The notes under the pieces: generated by a model | What the model saw: the letters and a program-made list of their open reading frames with translations, nothing else | Database searches by the model: none | Told to the model about the DNA's origin: nothing | Assembly: GCF_002093975.1 (NCBI RefSeq) | Contig: NZ_KZ084328.1 | Coordinates: 208,614 to 272,613, forward strand | Source of the DNA: Thermoactinospora rubra | Lineage (GTDB): Bacteria; Actinomycetota; Actinomycetes; Streptosporangiales; Streptosporangiaceae | DNA length: 64,000 nt | Reading direction: 5' to 3' | Part shown: positions 43,725 through 51,856 of the stretch, one piece after another | How positions within the stretch are numbered: the stretch's first letter is position 1 | Layout of the letters: every line of letters starts with the position of its first letter | Translations under genes and position numbers: made by a program

Positions 43725-44795
43725 ATGGAGATCACCGTCATCCGGCCGGGAGAGCTGGGCGCTTCGGACATCGCGTCCTGGCGCGGCATGCAGCGCGCCC
43801 TGCCACAGCTGGACAACCCCTTCCTCAGCCCCGAGTTCACCCTGGCCATGGGCGAGGTCTCGCCCGACGCGCGCGTCGCCGTGCTCGCCGAGGGGCGGCC
43901 GGTCGGCTTCTTCCCGTTCGAGCTGCGCGGGCGCGGCGTGGGCGCCGCCCTGGGCGCCTGGGTGTCGCTGGGCCAGGGCCTCGTCCACGAGCCCGGCCTG
44001 GAGATCAGCGGCGAGCGGCTGCTGCGTGGCTGCGGCCTGGACGTGTGGGAGTTCGGCACGCTGGTGCGGGACCAGCCGTGGTTCGCGCCCTACCAGACGC
44101 TCGTCCAGGACAGCGCCATCGTCGATCTGGCCTCCGGCTTCGACGCCTACCTCAAGGGGCTGAGCAAGCAGTTCGTCGCCAACACCTTCCGCAAGGAGCG
44201 CAAGCTCGGCCGGGAGGCCGGCGAGGTGCGCTTCGAGTTCGAGGTGCGCGACGAGGCGCAGCTGCGGCTGCTGCGCCGGTGGAAGTCCGACCAGTACCGC
44301 GCCATGGGCCGCGCCGACCGCTTCGCCAGGCGGTGGGTGGTGGAGCTGGTCGAGCGCCTGTACGCGGTCCAGGAGCCCGGCTTCGCGGCGCCGCTGTCGA
44401 TGCTCTACATCGGCGACGAACCCGTCGCCGGGCATTTCGGGATTTGTACTGACACCACGCTCGTCGACTGGTTCCCCGCCTACGATCCCGCCTACTCGTC
44501 CTACTCGCCCGGCCTGATCATGCACCTGCGCCTGGCCGAGGCCGCCGCCGCGCGCGGCATCCACACCTTCGACCTCAGCGTGGGCACCGGCTCGCAGTAC
44601 AAGACGTCCCTGCGCAGCCGGGGCGAGCCCGTGGCCGAGGGCGTCGCGCGCCGCCGTACCGCCCGCGCCGCCGCCCACTGGCTCGGCACCGAGCCCGTAC
44701 GGCGCGCCCGCCGCCGCGTGCTGGAGACTCCGCTGCTGTACGGCATGGCCGACCGGCTCATGCGTGGCTACGGCCGCCTGCGAGGCCGCCGGTAG
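43725..44795 (+). CDS. CelD/BcsL-like GNAT acyltransferase
   Basis: A 356-residue cytoplasmic protein of the BioF2-like (Acetyltransf_6) group. Its N-domain has NPFLSPEFTLAMGE and FPFELRGRGVGAALG, and the C-domain has FVANTFRKERKLGREAG, WKSDQYRAMGRADRF, GHFGICTDTTLVDWFPAYDPAYSSYSPGLIMHLRL and FDLSVGTGSQYKTSL, which are family hallmarks by the YSSYSPGLIMH core. Members modify exopolysaccharide or cellulose precursors. The ATG at 43725 follows GAAAGGA. Coupling to the flippase supports a role in a surface glycan. Confidence 0.88.
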   Translation: MEITVIRPGELGASDIASWRGMQRALPQLDNPFLSPEFTLAMGEVSPDARVAVLAEGRPVGFFPFELRGRGVGAALGAWVSLGQGLVHEPGLEISGERLLRGCGLDVWEFGTLVRDQPWFAPYQTLVQDSAIVDLASGFDAYLKGLSKQFVANTFRKERKLGREAGEVRFEFEVRDEAQLRLLRRWKSDQYRAMGRADRFARRWVVELVERLYAVQEPGFAAPLSMLYIGDEPVAGHFGICTDTTLVDWFPAYDPAYSSYSPGLIMHLRLAEAAAARGIHTFDLSVGTGSQYKTSLRSRGEPVAEGVARRRTARAAAHWLGTEPVRRARRRVLETPLLYGMADRLMRGYGRLRGRR

Positions 44796-44838
44796 GGTCG
44801 TGTCGAACTGGACGATGGCGGCTCACGTCCCAGTGGCA

Positions 44839-44867
44839 GGCAGGGCGCGGAGGTGCCGCGCCCTGCC
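44839..44867. terminator. Hairpin terminator between convergent genes
   Basis: Perfect 12-bp arms GGCAGGGCGCGG and complement with a 5-base loop, 44 bp after the acyltransferase stop and facing the CHRD gene. Confidence 0.75.
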
Positions 44868-44985
44868 CGCAGACGTCCATCGATACGTCACGACGACTGC
44901 ACCGCCCGGTCCACCGTGGCCGGCTGCCGCGCGTCCGTATGCCAGTGCCGCGGAGCGGCCTTCATCCCGCTAGGGGGTGCCCGAC

Positions 44986-45453
44986 CTAGCCGAGCTGCCC
45001 GCGGATGGCGCCATCCGGGAACTCCTCGTTGTGGACGTTGGCGTAGTACCGGCTCGGATTCTCGAGGATGGCCCGGAACTCCTCGAAGGTCAGCGTGGTG
45101 TCGGCGTTCTCGGCGGTCTGGCTCTTCACGGGCTGGATGCAGTCGTTCGCGAAGCCCTCGCTGGGCGCCTTCAACGCCACCACGATCGGACCCGCCTCCC
45201 CCCTCTCTCCCTCGTGGATGTGCGCGGCGGTCGCGGGCTGGATGTTGTGAGCGGTGATGACGTAGCAGAGCCGCCCGTCCTTCACCGTCTTGGCGAAGAT
45301 GCCGACGCCGTCCGGATCGCCGGGACCGGGAACCTCCTGCTCCCCGGTCATCTCGACGAAGCGGTAGGACGGCGTGTGGCTGGCCGAGGCCATACCGGGA
45401 AAGACGGCCGCTGCCGCGGCGAGTGCCGGGATCACGATGAGTGCTTTGAGCAC
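44986..45453 (-). CDS. Secreted CHRD-domain protein
   Basis: A 155-residue exported protein. Residues 1-25 (MLKALIVIPALAAAAAVFPG start) are a Sec signal ending at ASAS. The CHRD domain fills the rest: GEQEVPGPGDPDGVGIFAKTV, HNIQPATAAHIHEGERGEAGPIVVAL and YYANVHNEEFPDGAIRGQLG carry the family's HIHEG and YANVHN-FPxGxIRGQL signatures. CHRD domains are beta folds with no agreed enzymatic role; some bind extracellular matrix or polymers. ATG 45451-45453. The 226 bp to its right before the transposase remnant hold no gene I can support. Confidence 0.9.
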   Translation of the reverse strand: MLKALIVIPALAAAAAVFPGMASASHTPSYRFVEMTGEQEVPGPGDPDGVGIFAKTVKDGRLCYVITAHNIQPATAAHIHEGERGEAGPIVVALKAPSEGFANDCIQPVKSQTAENADTTLTFEEFRAILENPSRYYANVHNEEFPDGAIRGQLG

Positions 45454-45679
45454 GGCAAGCCCTCCTTGGTAACTTTGGGTAGTGATCTAATTACTCTGAG
45501 CAGTCTCTCCAGGTCTGCCGAGCCGAAAACCACGCCGTGATGACCGGAATCGTCAAGTGACGGCATGACCGGCGACGACCTTGTGCCGCCCGACACGTCG
45601 AGCCCGGCGGCGTGGGCCTGCCGGCTCCTCCAGCTGACGGGACCTCGCGTCAGCGGTGAGGCGGCCACCCGGCCCCGTG

Positions 45680-45862
45680 TCACGCCGTACCGTGAACTTC
45701 GCCTTCCAGGCAGGCCGTGGTGGAATCCACGCCGGCCAGGTGGGGGTCGGCCTGCCCGCGGGCAGCGGCCTCGGCGATCACGGTCTGCATCAGGTGCTCA
45801 CAGACGCCCGTCGTCGCCCACGACCGGAACCGGTGTGGACGGTGGACCACGGGCCGTACCCG
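45680..45862 (-). mobile_element. Decayed IS5-type transposase fragment
   Basis: One leftward frame reads YGPWSTVH and, after a frameshift, another reads FRSWATTGVCEHLMQTVIAEAAARG and GVDSTTAC. Together they recall the N-terminal part of IS5-family DDE transposases (YGPWQTVY...W...G.W..L and VDSTVVRAHQ). The reading frame is broken and no terminal repeats were seen. It lies just downstream of the tRNA gene. Confidence 0.55.
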
Positions 45863-45905
45863 GCAGGCAGCTGGGGGTGGTGCGGTTCGAAGGCAGGCAT
45901 TCCAG

Positions 45906-45979
45906 TGCCGCCCCAGGGAATCGAACCCTGATCCTCCACGTCCTGAGCGTGGCGCCTCTGCCAGTTGGGCCAGGGCGGC
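45906..45979 (-). tRNA. tRNA-like gene with CAG (Leu) anticodon but short variable arm
   Basis: The leftward sequence folds into a cloverleaf: 7-bp acceptor GCCGCCC/GGGCGGC with A73, a 3-bp D stem with GG in the loop, anticodon stem CCACG/CGTGG with loop CTCAGGA, a five-base variable region AGGAT, and T arm CAGGG-TTCGATT-CCCTG. No CCA is encoded. The anticodon CAG means Leu, yet bacterial leucine tRNAs are class II with a long variable arm; this one is 74 nt and class I. The amino-acid identity is therefore in doubt. Confidence 0.85.
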
Positions 45980-46085
45980 GTCGGCCCCGGACGGACGGCT
46001 GGCGTGGGCCGTCGTCCGGGGCATGCGGGACCGTTTTCCAGCCGGGGGTTCGCCGTTCCCGTCGGCCAGAACGTTCTCCCATGAA

Positions 46086-46119
46086 AAAGCCGCCCTGGTG
46101 AAACCTCCACGGCGGCTTT
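46086..46119 (-). terminator. Terminator-like hairpin
   Basis: AAAGCCGCC (46086-46094) pairs with GGCGGCTTT (46111-46119). On the minus strand the stem is followed by TTTTT, an unusual T-run for this genome. It would end leftward transcription coming from the lipoprotein gene. The 292 bp between it and 46412 hold no supportable gene. Confidence 0.6.
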
Positions 46120-46411
46120 CCGGAAAATCTCGGGGATTATCCGGTGGCCGGGCTGCGGAACGGCTCCGCGAGGCTCGGCAGCGACCGCATGTCCGGCTCC
46201 TTTCTCGTCGACGATTTCACGGTAATGGGCCTGTCCAAGGTGTCGCCACCGATTTATCGGCCGTCTTCGCCGGCCGGCCTTCCGCACCGCGTGCCGGGGC
46301 GTTTGCCGGGGCGCTCCAGACGACGCCGGCGCCCAGCACCGCGGCCCTGCCCGGGCATGAGCCGGCGCGCACGATCCACGGCGGCTGCCCGGCTCCCGGC
46401 CGATCCCGGAT

Positions 46412-47227
46412 TCAGTGCACCGGGGCTGTGATCTGCTGTGGCTTGCCGTGGTCGTGCAGCGTAAGTTTCGCCCTGAAGAGCACGTTCACCGCCCGCGTCA
46501 TGTCCTCGTTGCCCACGAGGAACTCGCTTTCGACCTCCAGGATCCGGGGACGGTCCTGCTCGTCCACAAAGAGTTCAAGCTGGATCAGCGCGTCAGGCGG
46601 ATATACCCGGCGGGCGCGGTCGAGGATATCCGGAGCCTTTTTAAGGCATTCGCCTACCATGCAGGAAATATAGTATCTCCGTAACTGCGCGCCGGCCGTG
46701 GTGGTCGGGGACGGCGACCCGACCAGGTAGCCCTTGCTCCGGAACATCGCGGCGACCATGGTCGTCCGCAACATCGCCTCGGTGCCGGCCGGGTTGAGCC
46801 CGCGGTTCCCCACCACGGTCGTCGTCCCGGCGAGGGTTCGCCATTTGGACGATTGCAGCGTGTTGCGGACGTAGGTGCGACCGTCCACGGTGATCACGCG
46901 GACGGCCCCGGTGCGGACGAGATCCGGGCTGTATTCCCGCTCGACCGTGGTGGTGACCGACCGCAGATCGAGATCGGTGGCGGCCTGATCGGGCGCGGAG
47001 CGCTGGGTGCCCCGCATCTGCGCGTTCATCCTGATCGGCGGGATGGCCCCGCTTCTCACGAACACCTCGGCCTCGACGTCCGCCCGGAGCGGCCGCTCCA
47101 AACCGGTGAGGGCCTTCTCCAGATGCCGGTAGGCCCTCTCCGACGGATCCTCGGGAACCTCCTGCCCGCAGCCCGCGAGAACCACCGCCAGGGCTCCCAG
47201 TACGGTGGCCGCGGTGCGCCGATTCAT
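46412..47227 (-). CDS. Putative lipoprotein, hypothetical
   Basis: A 271-residue secreted lipoprotein. MNRRTAATVLGALAVVLAGC has a clear signal and lipobox (VLAGC), followed by a mature domain of alternating beta strands (VEAEVFVRSGAIPPIRMNAQM, VITVDGRTYVRNTLQSSKW, ILEVESEFLVGNEDM). The pattern recalls LppX/LprG-like or outer-sensor lipoproteins of actinomycetes, but the likeness is weak and I cannot assign a family. ATG 47225-47227 follows GGGAGAAG. Downstream of the transmembrane SARP gene on the same strand, it is a candidate partner or target. Confidence 0.75.
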   Translation of the reverse strand: MNRRTAATVLGALAVVLAGCGQEVPEDPSERAYRHLEKALTGLERPLRADVEAEVFVRSGAIPPIRMNAQMRGTQRSAPDQAATDLDLRSVTTTVEREYSPDLVRTGAVRVITVDGRTYVRNTLQSSKWRTLAGTTTVVGNRGLNPAGTEAMLRTTMVAAMFRSKGYLVGSPSPTTTAGAQLRRYYISCMVGECLKKAPDILDRARRVYPPDALIQLELFVDEQDRPRILEVESEFLVGNEDMTRAVNVLFRAKLTLHDHGKPQQITAPVH

Positions 47228-47529
47228 TGCTTCTCCCTTTCGTGTGTTGGCTTTTCGCATGCCGGCACGTGCGGCCCAGCCGCCCGACCGTGTCGCGGCA
47301 TGGGCGGCGCCCATCCCGCTCGCCGGCCCGCCGGGATCCGGCGTGGCGATCATGGAGAGTACGGCGGGGGCCGCGACCGTGGCGATCGCGCCCATGATGT
47401 GGCCGGGCATGGCGCAGTTCCCCGTTCGTTCCCATGGTGACCCGTGCACCCGAAGCCGGGAGCGCCCGATCGGTGTCACCCGTTCATGGATCCGCACCAA
47501 TTCGGTAGCGCGCGGCGCCTATCCGATCG
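47228..47529. other. Intergenic region (302 bp)
   Basis: An open frame on the minus strand continues from the lipoprotein (up to 47500) but it has no ribosome site or recognisable residues. At 47521-47538 the arms ATCCGAT/ATCGGAT with a 4-base loop overlap the end of the SARP-fusion gene and could be a weak terminator. Nothing else is supported. Confidence 0.4.
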
Positions 47530-49734
47530 CTATCGGATGCCTGTCTGCGCCGGTGAGGGCGTTGCGCCGAACCGGATCAGGACGGGACGCTCGCTGATCG
47601 TCACGGTCTGCCCGGCGTGCACGGGCATGGACCGCCCGTCGAGATGGTCGATGCGCCGCACACCGCGCTCAAGCGTCATCGCGACAGCGCCTTCGGCCGT
47701 CCAGCGCACGGCGACCTCCTCGCCGCCGCGCGCGGCAGGGAGCGTGAACCGGCACTGCCACACCCCGTCCGCCAGGCCGTTGGCCCTGCCCCGCCCGCAC
47801 GACCGGACCGACGCCCCGGCCAGCCAGCCCTGGAGCCGGTCGATGAACAGCGCCGCCCGGGTCGGCGCGCTCCCCTCCACCTGGAGCACCAGAGGCAGGT
47901 TGCGGACGCCCCAGCTGTAGAAGTACATACGGCCGTAACGGGCGTAGAGGCCCGCCAGGTAGAAGCGCACCGCGTAATTGTTGGCGTCGTCCTCCCGCAA
48001 GGGCTTGTCCGTGGGGATGGAGTGACCCGGCCCCGTGGCCCACATGGGCAGATGGACTCCGGCATTGTGCAGCGTGTTGTAGATGAGGACGGCCAGTTCC
48101 GTCATTTCCTCGGGACGGCCCGTGTTGCTGCGTGGATGAAGCTTGACGGCGGCGGCGTCACAAGACCGGTAACCGCCCATGGCCGCGAAGCTCGCGAGAT
48201 CCCGACGGCCCTGGGGCGTCCACAGCTTCCCGAAGGAGGGACACACGACCGTGGCCCGCGGGTCCGCCTTCTTGATGATGGCCGCGGCCCGATGCGTCAT
48301 CTCGCTCAAGGTCGCCAGGTCACCCGTGTAGTGCTCGGGGGTGTTGGCGAAGTCCCAGATCTCGTAGGCGCCGATGCGTCCCTTGTAGCGGGACACCACT
48401 GCCCGCACGTACCTGTCCCAGTGGGCGAGGTCGCGGGGCGGGGCCGTCCTCGAGCCGTCGTCGTACGCGCTTCTGGGAGCGTCGGGCGCCGCCCAGGACG
48501 GGGTGATGCCCATCGTGTAGAGGATCGGGAGGCGCTCGCGTTCGGCCCCCTCCACCATCCGGTCGAGATTGCTCCAGTCGAACGTGTCGGGTCCGGGCTG
48601 GACGTTGGCCCAGCGCGTGCGGCTGTCCCAGAAGCGGACCGCCCCGACGCGGAATCCCGGCATGGCGCCGCTCTTGGTTCCGACGGTCGTGCCGAAGAAC
48701 GCCGCCGGCACCGGCTTGGGCGGTGCCTCCACCCAGGCAGGCCCGGAGACCAGCTGAACACCCGCCGGCTTCGGGGGCACCTCGGTGGTGAACCCGTCAC
48801 CCACGGCCAGCCCACCGGCACAGACCACCAGCGTGATCGCCGCTCCCACTCCGATCATCCTGACCCGCTTGCCGCCGCCCGCCGGCCCGGCTACGACAGG
48901 TACGGCTTGAGCGGGCGGTGACGTGCGAGTGGCAGGCGGCTCCCGCGGGCGTTCCGGGGCGGCGGCGGGAGGGTCCGGGTCACGGTCGCCTCTCAGGATC
49001 ACCTCGTGCAGGTCACGCAACCGGGCCGTCGGTTCCAGGCCGGTTTCCTCCACAAGTAACGCGCGCCCGCTGCGGTACACCTCCAGCGCCTCCGCGCGCC
49101 GCCCGCAACGATAGAGCGCCAGCATCAACCGGGCACGAAGCTCCTCTCGAAGGGGATGCTCGGTCACCAGCGCCGCCAGTTCCGCCACCACGGCCGCATG
49201 CCTGCCGAGAGCCAGCTCAAGGCCAAGGCACTCCTCGAGCGCCGTCAGGCGCAGTTCCTCCAGTCGTGCCGCCTCGCGGGACACGAACACCGCGCCGGCG
49301 CCTTCCAGCGGTTGCCCACGCCACAGCCCGAGCGCCGCACGGAACTCGGCGACGGCTTCGTCCGGCCGTCCACGAGCGGCGCAGTCCCTCGCGCGTTCGA
49401 TCCGTCCGGTGAACTCGGAGACATCGATCGCCACGGAGATCTGCGCCGAGCCGGTGCGGAGCACATATCCGGGCGGGCTGGTCTCGATCAGGACCCCGGC
49501 CTCGCCCAGCGACTGCCGCACCCGGTACACCAGCGTGTGCACCTGGGTGCGGGCCGAACCGGGCGGCAGATCACCCCAGAGTTCGTCCACCAACCGGTCG
49601 ATCGAGACCACGCGGTCGGCGCTGAGCAGCAGCGCCACGAGCAGCGCACGCTGCCTGCCGCCGCCGAGCGGCACCGGCCGGCCGCCGCTTCGCACCTCCA
49701 CCGGGCCCAGCACCGAGAAGACGACGTCCAGCAT
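47530..49734 (-). CDS. Transmembrane SARP/AfsR-type regulator fused to an extracellular pseudo-glycosidase domain
   Basis: A single 734-residue ORF. Residues 5-95 are an OmpR/SARP winged helix (LGPVEVRSGGRPVPLGGGRQ, VSIDRLVDELWG, VHTLVYRVRQSLGE); 100-247 are a BTAD helical repeat domain (FRAALGLWRG, LRARLMLALYRCGRRAEALEVY). A Pro-rich linker (252-288), a positive KRVR, and one membrane helix (293-312) follow. From about 345 to 620 is a TIM-barrel like GH39/GH5 clan-A enzymes (FWDSRTRWANVQP, AYEIWDFANTPEHYTG, MYFYSWG), and 625-725 is a beta-sandwich. The acid/base Glu of WNEPN is Phe462 (WDFAN) and the nucleophile TE is T567-G568. The outside domain should bind, not cleave. ATG 49732-49734 follows GGAGGAG. 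Confidence 0.85.
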   Translation of the reverse strand: MLDVVFSVLGPVEVRSGGRPVPLGGGRQRALLVALLLSADRVVSIDRLVDELWGDLPPGSARTQVHTLVYRVRQSLGEAGVLIETSPPGYVLRTGSAQISVAIDVSEFTGRIERARDCAARGRPDEAVAEFRAALGLWRGQPLEGAGAVFVSREAARLEELRLTALEECLGLELALGRHAAVVAELAALVTEHPLREELRARLMLALYRCGRRAEALEVYRSGRALLVEETGLEPTARLRDLHEVILRGDRDPDPPAAAPERPREPPATRTSPPAQAVPVVAGPAGGGKRVRMIGVGAAITLVVCAGGLAVGDGFTTEVPPKPAGVQLVSGPAWVEAPPKPVPAAFFGTTVGTKSGAMPGFRVGAVRFWDSRTRWANVQPGPDTFDWSNLDRMVEGAERERLPILYTMGITPSWAAPDAPRSAYDDGSRTAPPRDLAHWDRYVRAVVSRYKGRIGAYEIWDFANTPEHYTGDLATLSEMTHRAAAIIKKADPRATVVCPSFGKLWTPQGRRDLASFAAMGGYRSCDAAAVKLHPRSNTGRPEEMTELAVLIYNTLHNAGVHLPMWATGPGHSIPTDKPLREDDANNYAVRFYLAGLYARYGRMYFYSWGVRNLPLVLQVEGSAPTRAALFIDRLQGWLAGASVRSCGRGRANGLADGVWQCRFTLPAARGGEEVAVRWTAEGAVAMTLERGVRRIDHLDGRSMPVHAGQTVTISERPVLIRFGATPSPAQTGIR

Positions 49735-49786
49735 GCACTCCTCCAGGTGTTCATGACGCCTGCCCGGCATCCACCGACACCACCAT

Positions 49787-50848
49787 CTAGTGGTCGTGCG
49801 GCCGGTCGCCCGGATCCAGGTCGACGCGGAAGCGCGGCAGCGCGTCCGGACGGCGGGTCCTGACGTACTCCACCAGGTGCTCGCGGACGTCGCACTTGAG
49901 GTCCCAGACCGAGGCGGAGTCGGCCGCGCTCATCAGCGCCCGCAGCTCGACCAGGCCGTTGGGCAGGATGTCGGTCACCTGGAGGGTCCAGTCCTTCTGG
50001 TCCCACAGCGGGTGGTCCTTGATGAAGGCGTGCAGCTCGTCGCGCAGCTCCCGCACCGGGACCGCCCAGTCCATCCGCAGGTAGACGTGGCCGATGACGC
50101 GGCTGCCGTGGCGGGTCCAGTTCTCGAAGGGGTTCTGGGTGAAGTAGGAGACCGGGAACACCAGCCGCCGCTCGTCCCAGGAGCGCACCACCACGTAGGT
50201 GAGCGTGAGCTCCTCGATCCTGCCCCACTCGTTGTTGACGACGACCACGTCGTCCAGCCGGAGCGCGTCGCTGAAGGCGAGCTGGAGCCCGGCGAGCATG
50301 TTGCCGATGGTCGACTGGGCGGCGATGCCGACGATCGCGCCCGCGATGCCCGCCGAGGCCAGCAGGCCGGTGCCCAGGGCGCGCACCTGCGGGAAGGAGA
50401 ACAGGATCGCGCCGAGGGCGATCACGACGACGACCGCCGCCGCGACCCGCCGCACCAGCGCGATCTGCGTGCGGATGCGGCGGGCGCGGCGGTCCCGGTC
50501 GCCCTCCACCTGCTCCAGCCGTTCCAGGACGACGTCGGTGACCGCGTAGGAGGCCTGGATGACCAGCCACGTGACGCCGACGACGGTCAGCAGGCCGAGG
50601 GCCCGGTCGACCAGGTCGCCGACCTGCCGTTCCTCCGGCCCGTAGCCCATCATGGAGGGCGTGTAGACCGTGTTCGCCGCCACCAGGACGGCCACGGTGA
50701 AGCCGGGCCAGATGCAGCGGCGCAGGAACGGCCCGGCGGCGGGCCAGCGGCGCGCCGCCCTGACGAGCCAGCGCCGGAGCAGCTCCACCGCGACGACGGC
50801 GCCGACGAGCGCGACGAGGAGGGTGAGCCAATTGAGCGACGCACTCAT
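49787..50848 (-). CDS. Mechanosensitive ion channel, MscS family
   Basis: A 353-residue membrane protein with four to five helices (about 8-28, 47-65, 82-102, 128-150, 155-180) and a cytoplasmic beta domain. The pore helix and gate GTGLLASAGIAGAIVGIAAQSTIGNMLAGLQLAF are the MscS core (AGIAGAIVGIAAQ), followed by RLDDVVVVNNEWGRIEELTLTYVVVRSWDERR. It relieves osmotic downshock. The ATG at 50846-50848 begins MSASLNWLTL. Its neighbours (nrdB at 12 bp, the SARP gene) do not suggest a specific partner. Confidence 0.93.
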   Translation of the reverse strand: MSASLNWLTLLVALVGAVVAVELLRRWLVRAARRWPAAGPFLRRCIWPGFTVAVLVAANTVYTPSMMGYGPEERQVGDLVDRALGLLTVVGVTWLVIQASYAVTDVVLERLEQVEGDRDRRARRIRTQIALVRRVAAAVVVVIALGAILFSFPQVRALGTGLLASAGIAGAIVGIAAQSTIGNMLAGLQLAFSDALRLDDVVVVNNEWGRIEELTLTYVVVRSWDERRLVFPVSYFTQNPFENWTRHGSRVIGHVYLRMDWAVPVRELRDELHAFIKDHPLWDQKDWTLQVTDILPNGLVELRALMSAADSASVWDLKCDVREHLVEYVRTRRPDALPRFRVDLDPGDRPHDH

Positions 50849-50860
50849 GCCCCAATCACA

Positions 50861-51856
50861 TCAGAACGCCTCGTCGAAGGTCACACTCCCCTCCACCGCC
50901 ACCTGGTAGGCCGAAACGCGCCGCTCGAAGAAGTTGGCCAGCTCCTGCACGTCCTGCAGCTCCATGAACGCGAACGGGTTGGCCGTGCCGTACCGGCGGG
51001 AGAAACCGAGCCGGGCCAGCCGCTGGTCGGCGACGTACTCCAGGTACTGCCGCATCTGGCCGGCGCTCATGCCGGGCATGCCGTCGCCGCACAGGTCGCG
51101 GGCGAAGGCCAGCTCGCAGGCCACGGCCTCCTCCAGCATCTGGACGACCTGGCCCTCCAGCTCGTCGTCGAAGAGCGAGGGCTCCTCGGCGCGCACGGTG
51201 TCCACGACGCTGAAGGCGAACTCCATGTGCATGGACTCGTCGCGGAACACCCAGTTCGTGCCGGTGGCCAGGCCGCCCAGCAGGCCGCGGGAGCGGAACC
51301 AGTAGACGTAGGCGAAGGCGCCGTAGAAGAACAGCCCCTCGATGCAGGCGGCGAAGCAGATGAGGTTGAGCAGGAACGCCCGCCGGTCCTCGGCGCTGTT
51401 CAGCCGCCGCACCCCGAACAGCGAGTCGATCCACTTGAAGCAGAACTCGGCCTTGTCCCGGATGGAGGGGATGTGCTCGACGGCGGCGAAGGCCTTGGCC
51501 CGCTCCTCGGGATCCGGCAGGTAGGTGTCCAGCAGGGTCAGGTAGAACTGGACGTGCACCGCCTCCTCGAACAGCTGCCGTGACAGGTACAGCCGCGCCT
51601 CCGGCGCGTTGACGTGCTGGTAGAGGTTGAGCACCAGGTTGTTGGCCACGATCGAGTCGCCGGTGGCGAAGAAGGCCACCAGCCGGTTGATCAGGTGCCG
51701 CTCCTGCGCGCTCAGCTTCGGCAGGTCCGCCAGGTCGGAGTGGAGGTCGACCTCCTCCACCGTCCAGGTGTTGCGGATGGCCGCCCGGTAGCGCTCGTAG
51801 AAGTCGGGGTAGCGCATCGGGCGGAGGGTCAGGTCCATTCCGGGGTCGAGCAGCAT
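50861..51856 (-). CDS. nrdB: Ribonucleotide reductase class Ia beta subunit
   Basis: A 331-residue R2 protein holding the diiron-tyrosyl radical cofactor. Iron and radical residues are seen in FFATGDSIVANNL, EEAVHVQFYLTLL (E-x2-H and Tyr four after His) and FRDESMHMEFAF. The C-terminal VTFDEAF tail docks on NrdA. The ATG at 51854-51856 overlaps the nrdA stop by one base; a GTG at 51865 is also in frame. It forms an operon with nrdA under the cobalamin riboswitch, so this reductase should be made when B12, and so the B12-dependent class II enzyme, is scarce. Confidence 0.94.
   Translation of the reverse strand: MLLDPGMDLTLRPMRYPDFYERYRAAIRNTWTVEEVDLHSDLADLPKLSAQERHLINRLVAFFATGDSIVANNLVLNLYQHVNAPEARLYLSRQLFEEAVHVQFYLTLLDTYLPDPEERAKAFAAVEHIPSIRDKAEFCFKWIDSLFGVRRLNSAEDRRAFLLNLICFAACIEGLFFYGAFAYVYWFRSRGLLGGLATGTNWVFRDESMHMEFAFSVVDTVRAEEPSLFDDELEGQVVQMLEEAVACELAFARDLCGDGMPGMSAGQMRQYLEYVADQRLARLGFSRRYGTANPFAFMELQDVQELANFFERRVSAYQVAVEGSVTFDEAF

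Noticed and set aside
41742..44678. 978-residue antisense frame across doxX, flippase and acyltransferase
   Set aside because: It covers three convincing genes and an operator; low-complexity Gln/Arg/Gly composition.
45565..46101. Rightward open frames across the tRNA region
   Set aside because: They pass through a tRNA gene on the opposite strand and show no family features.
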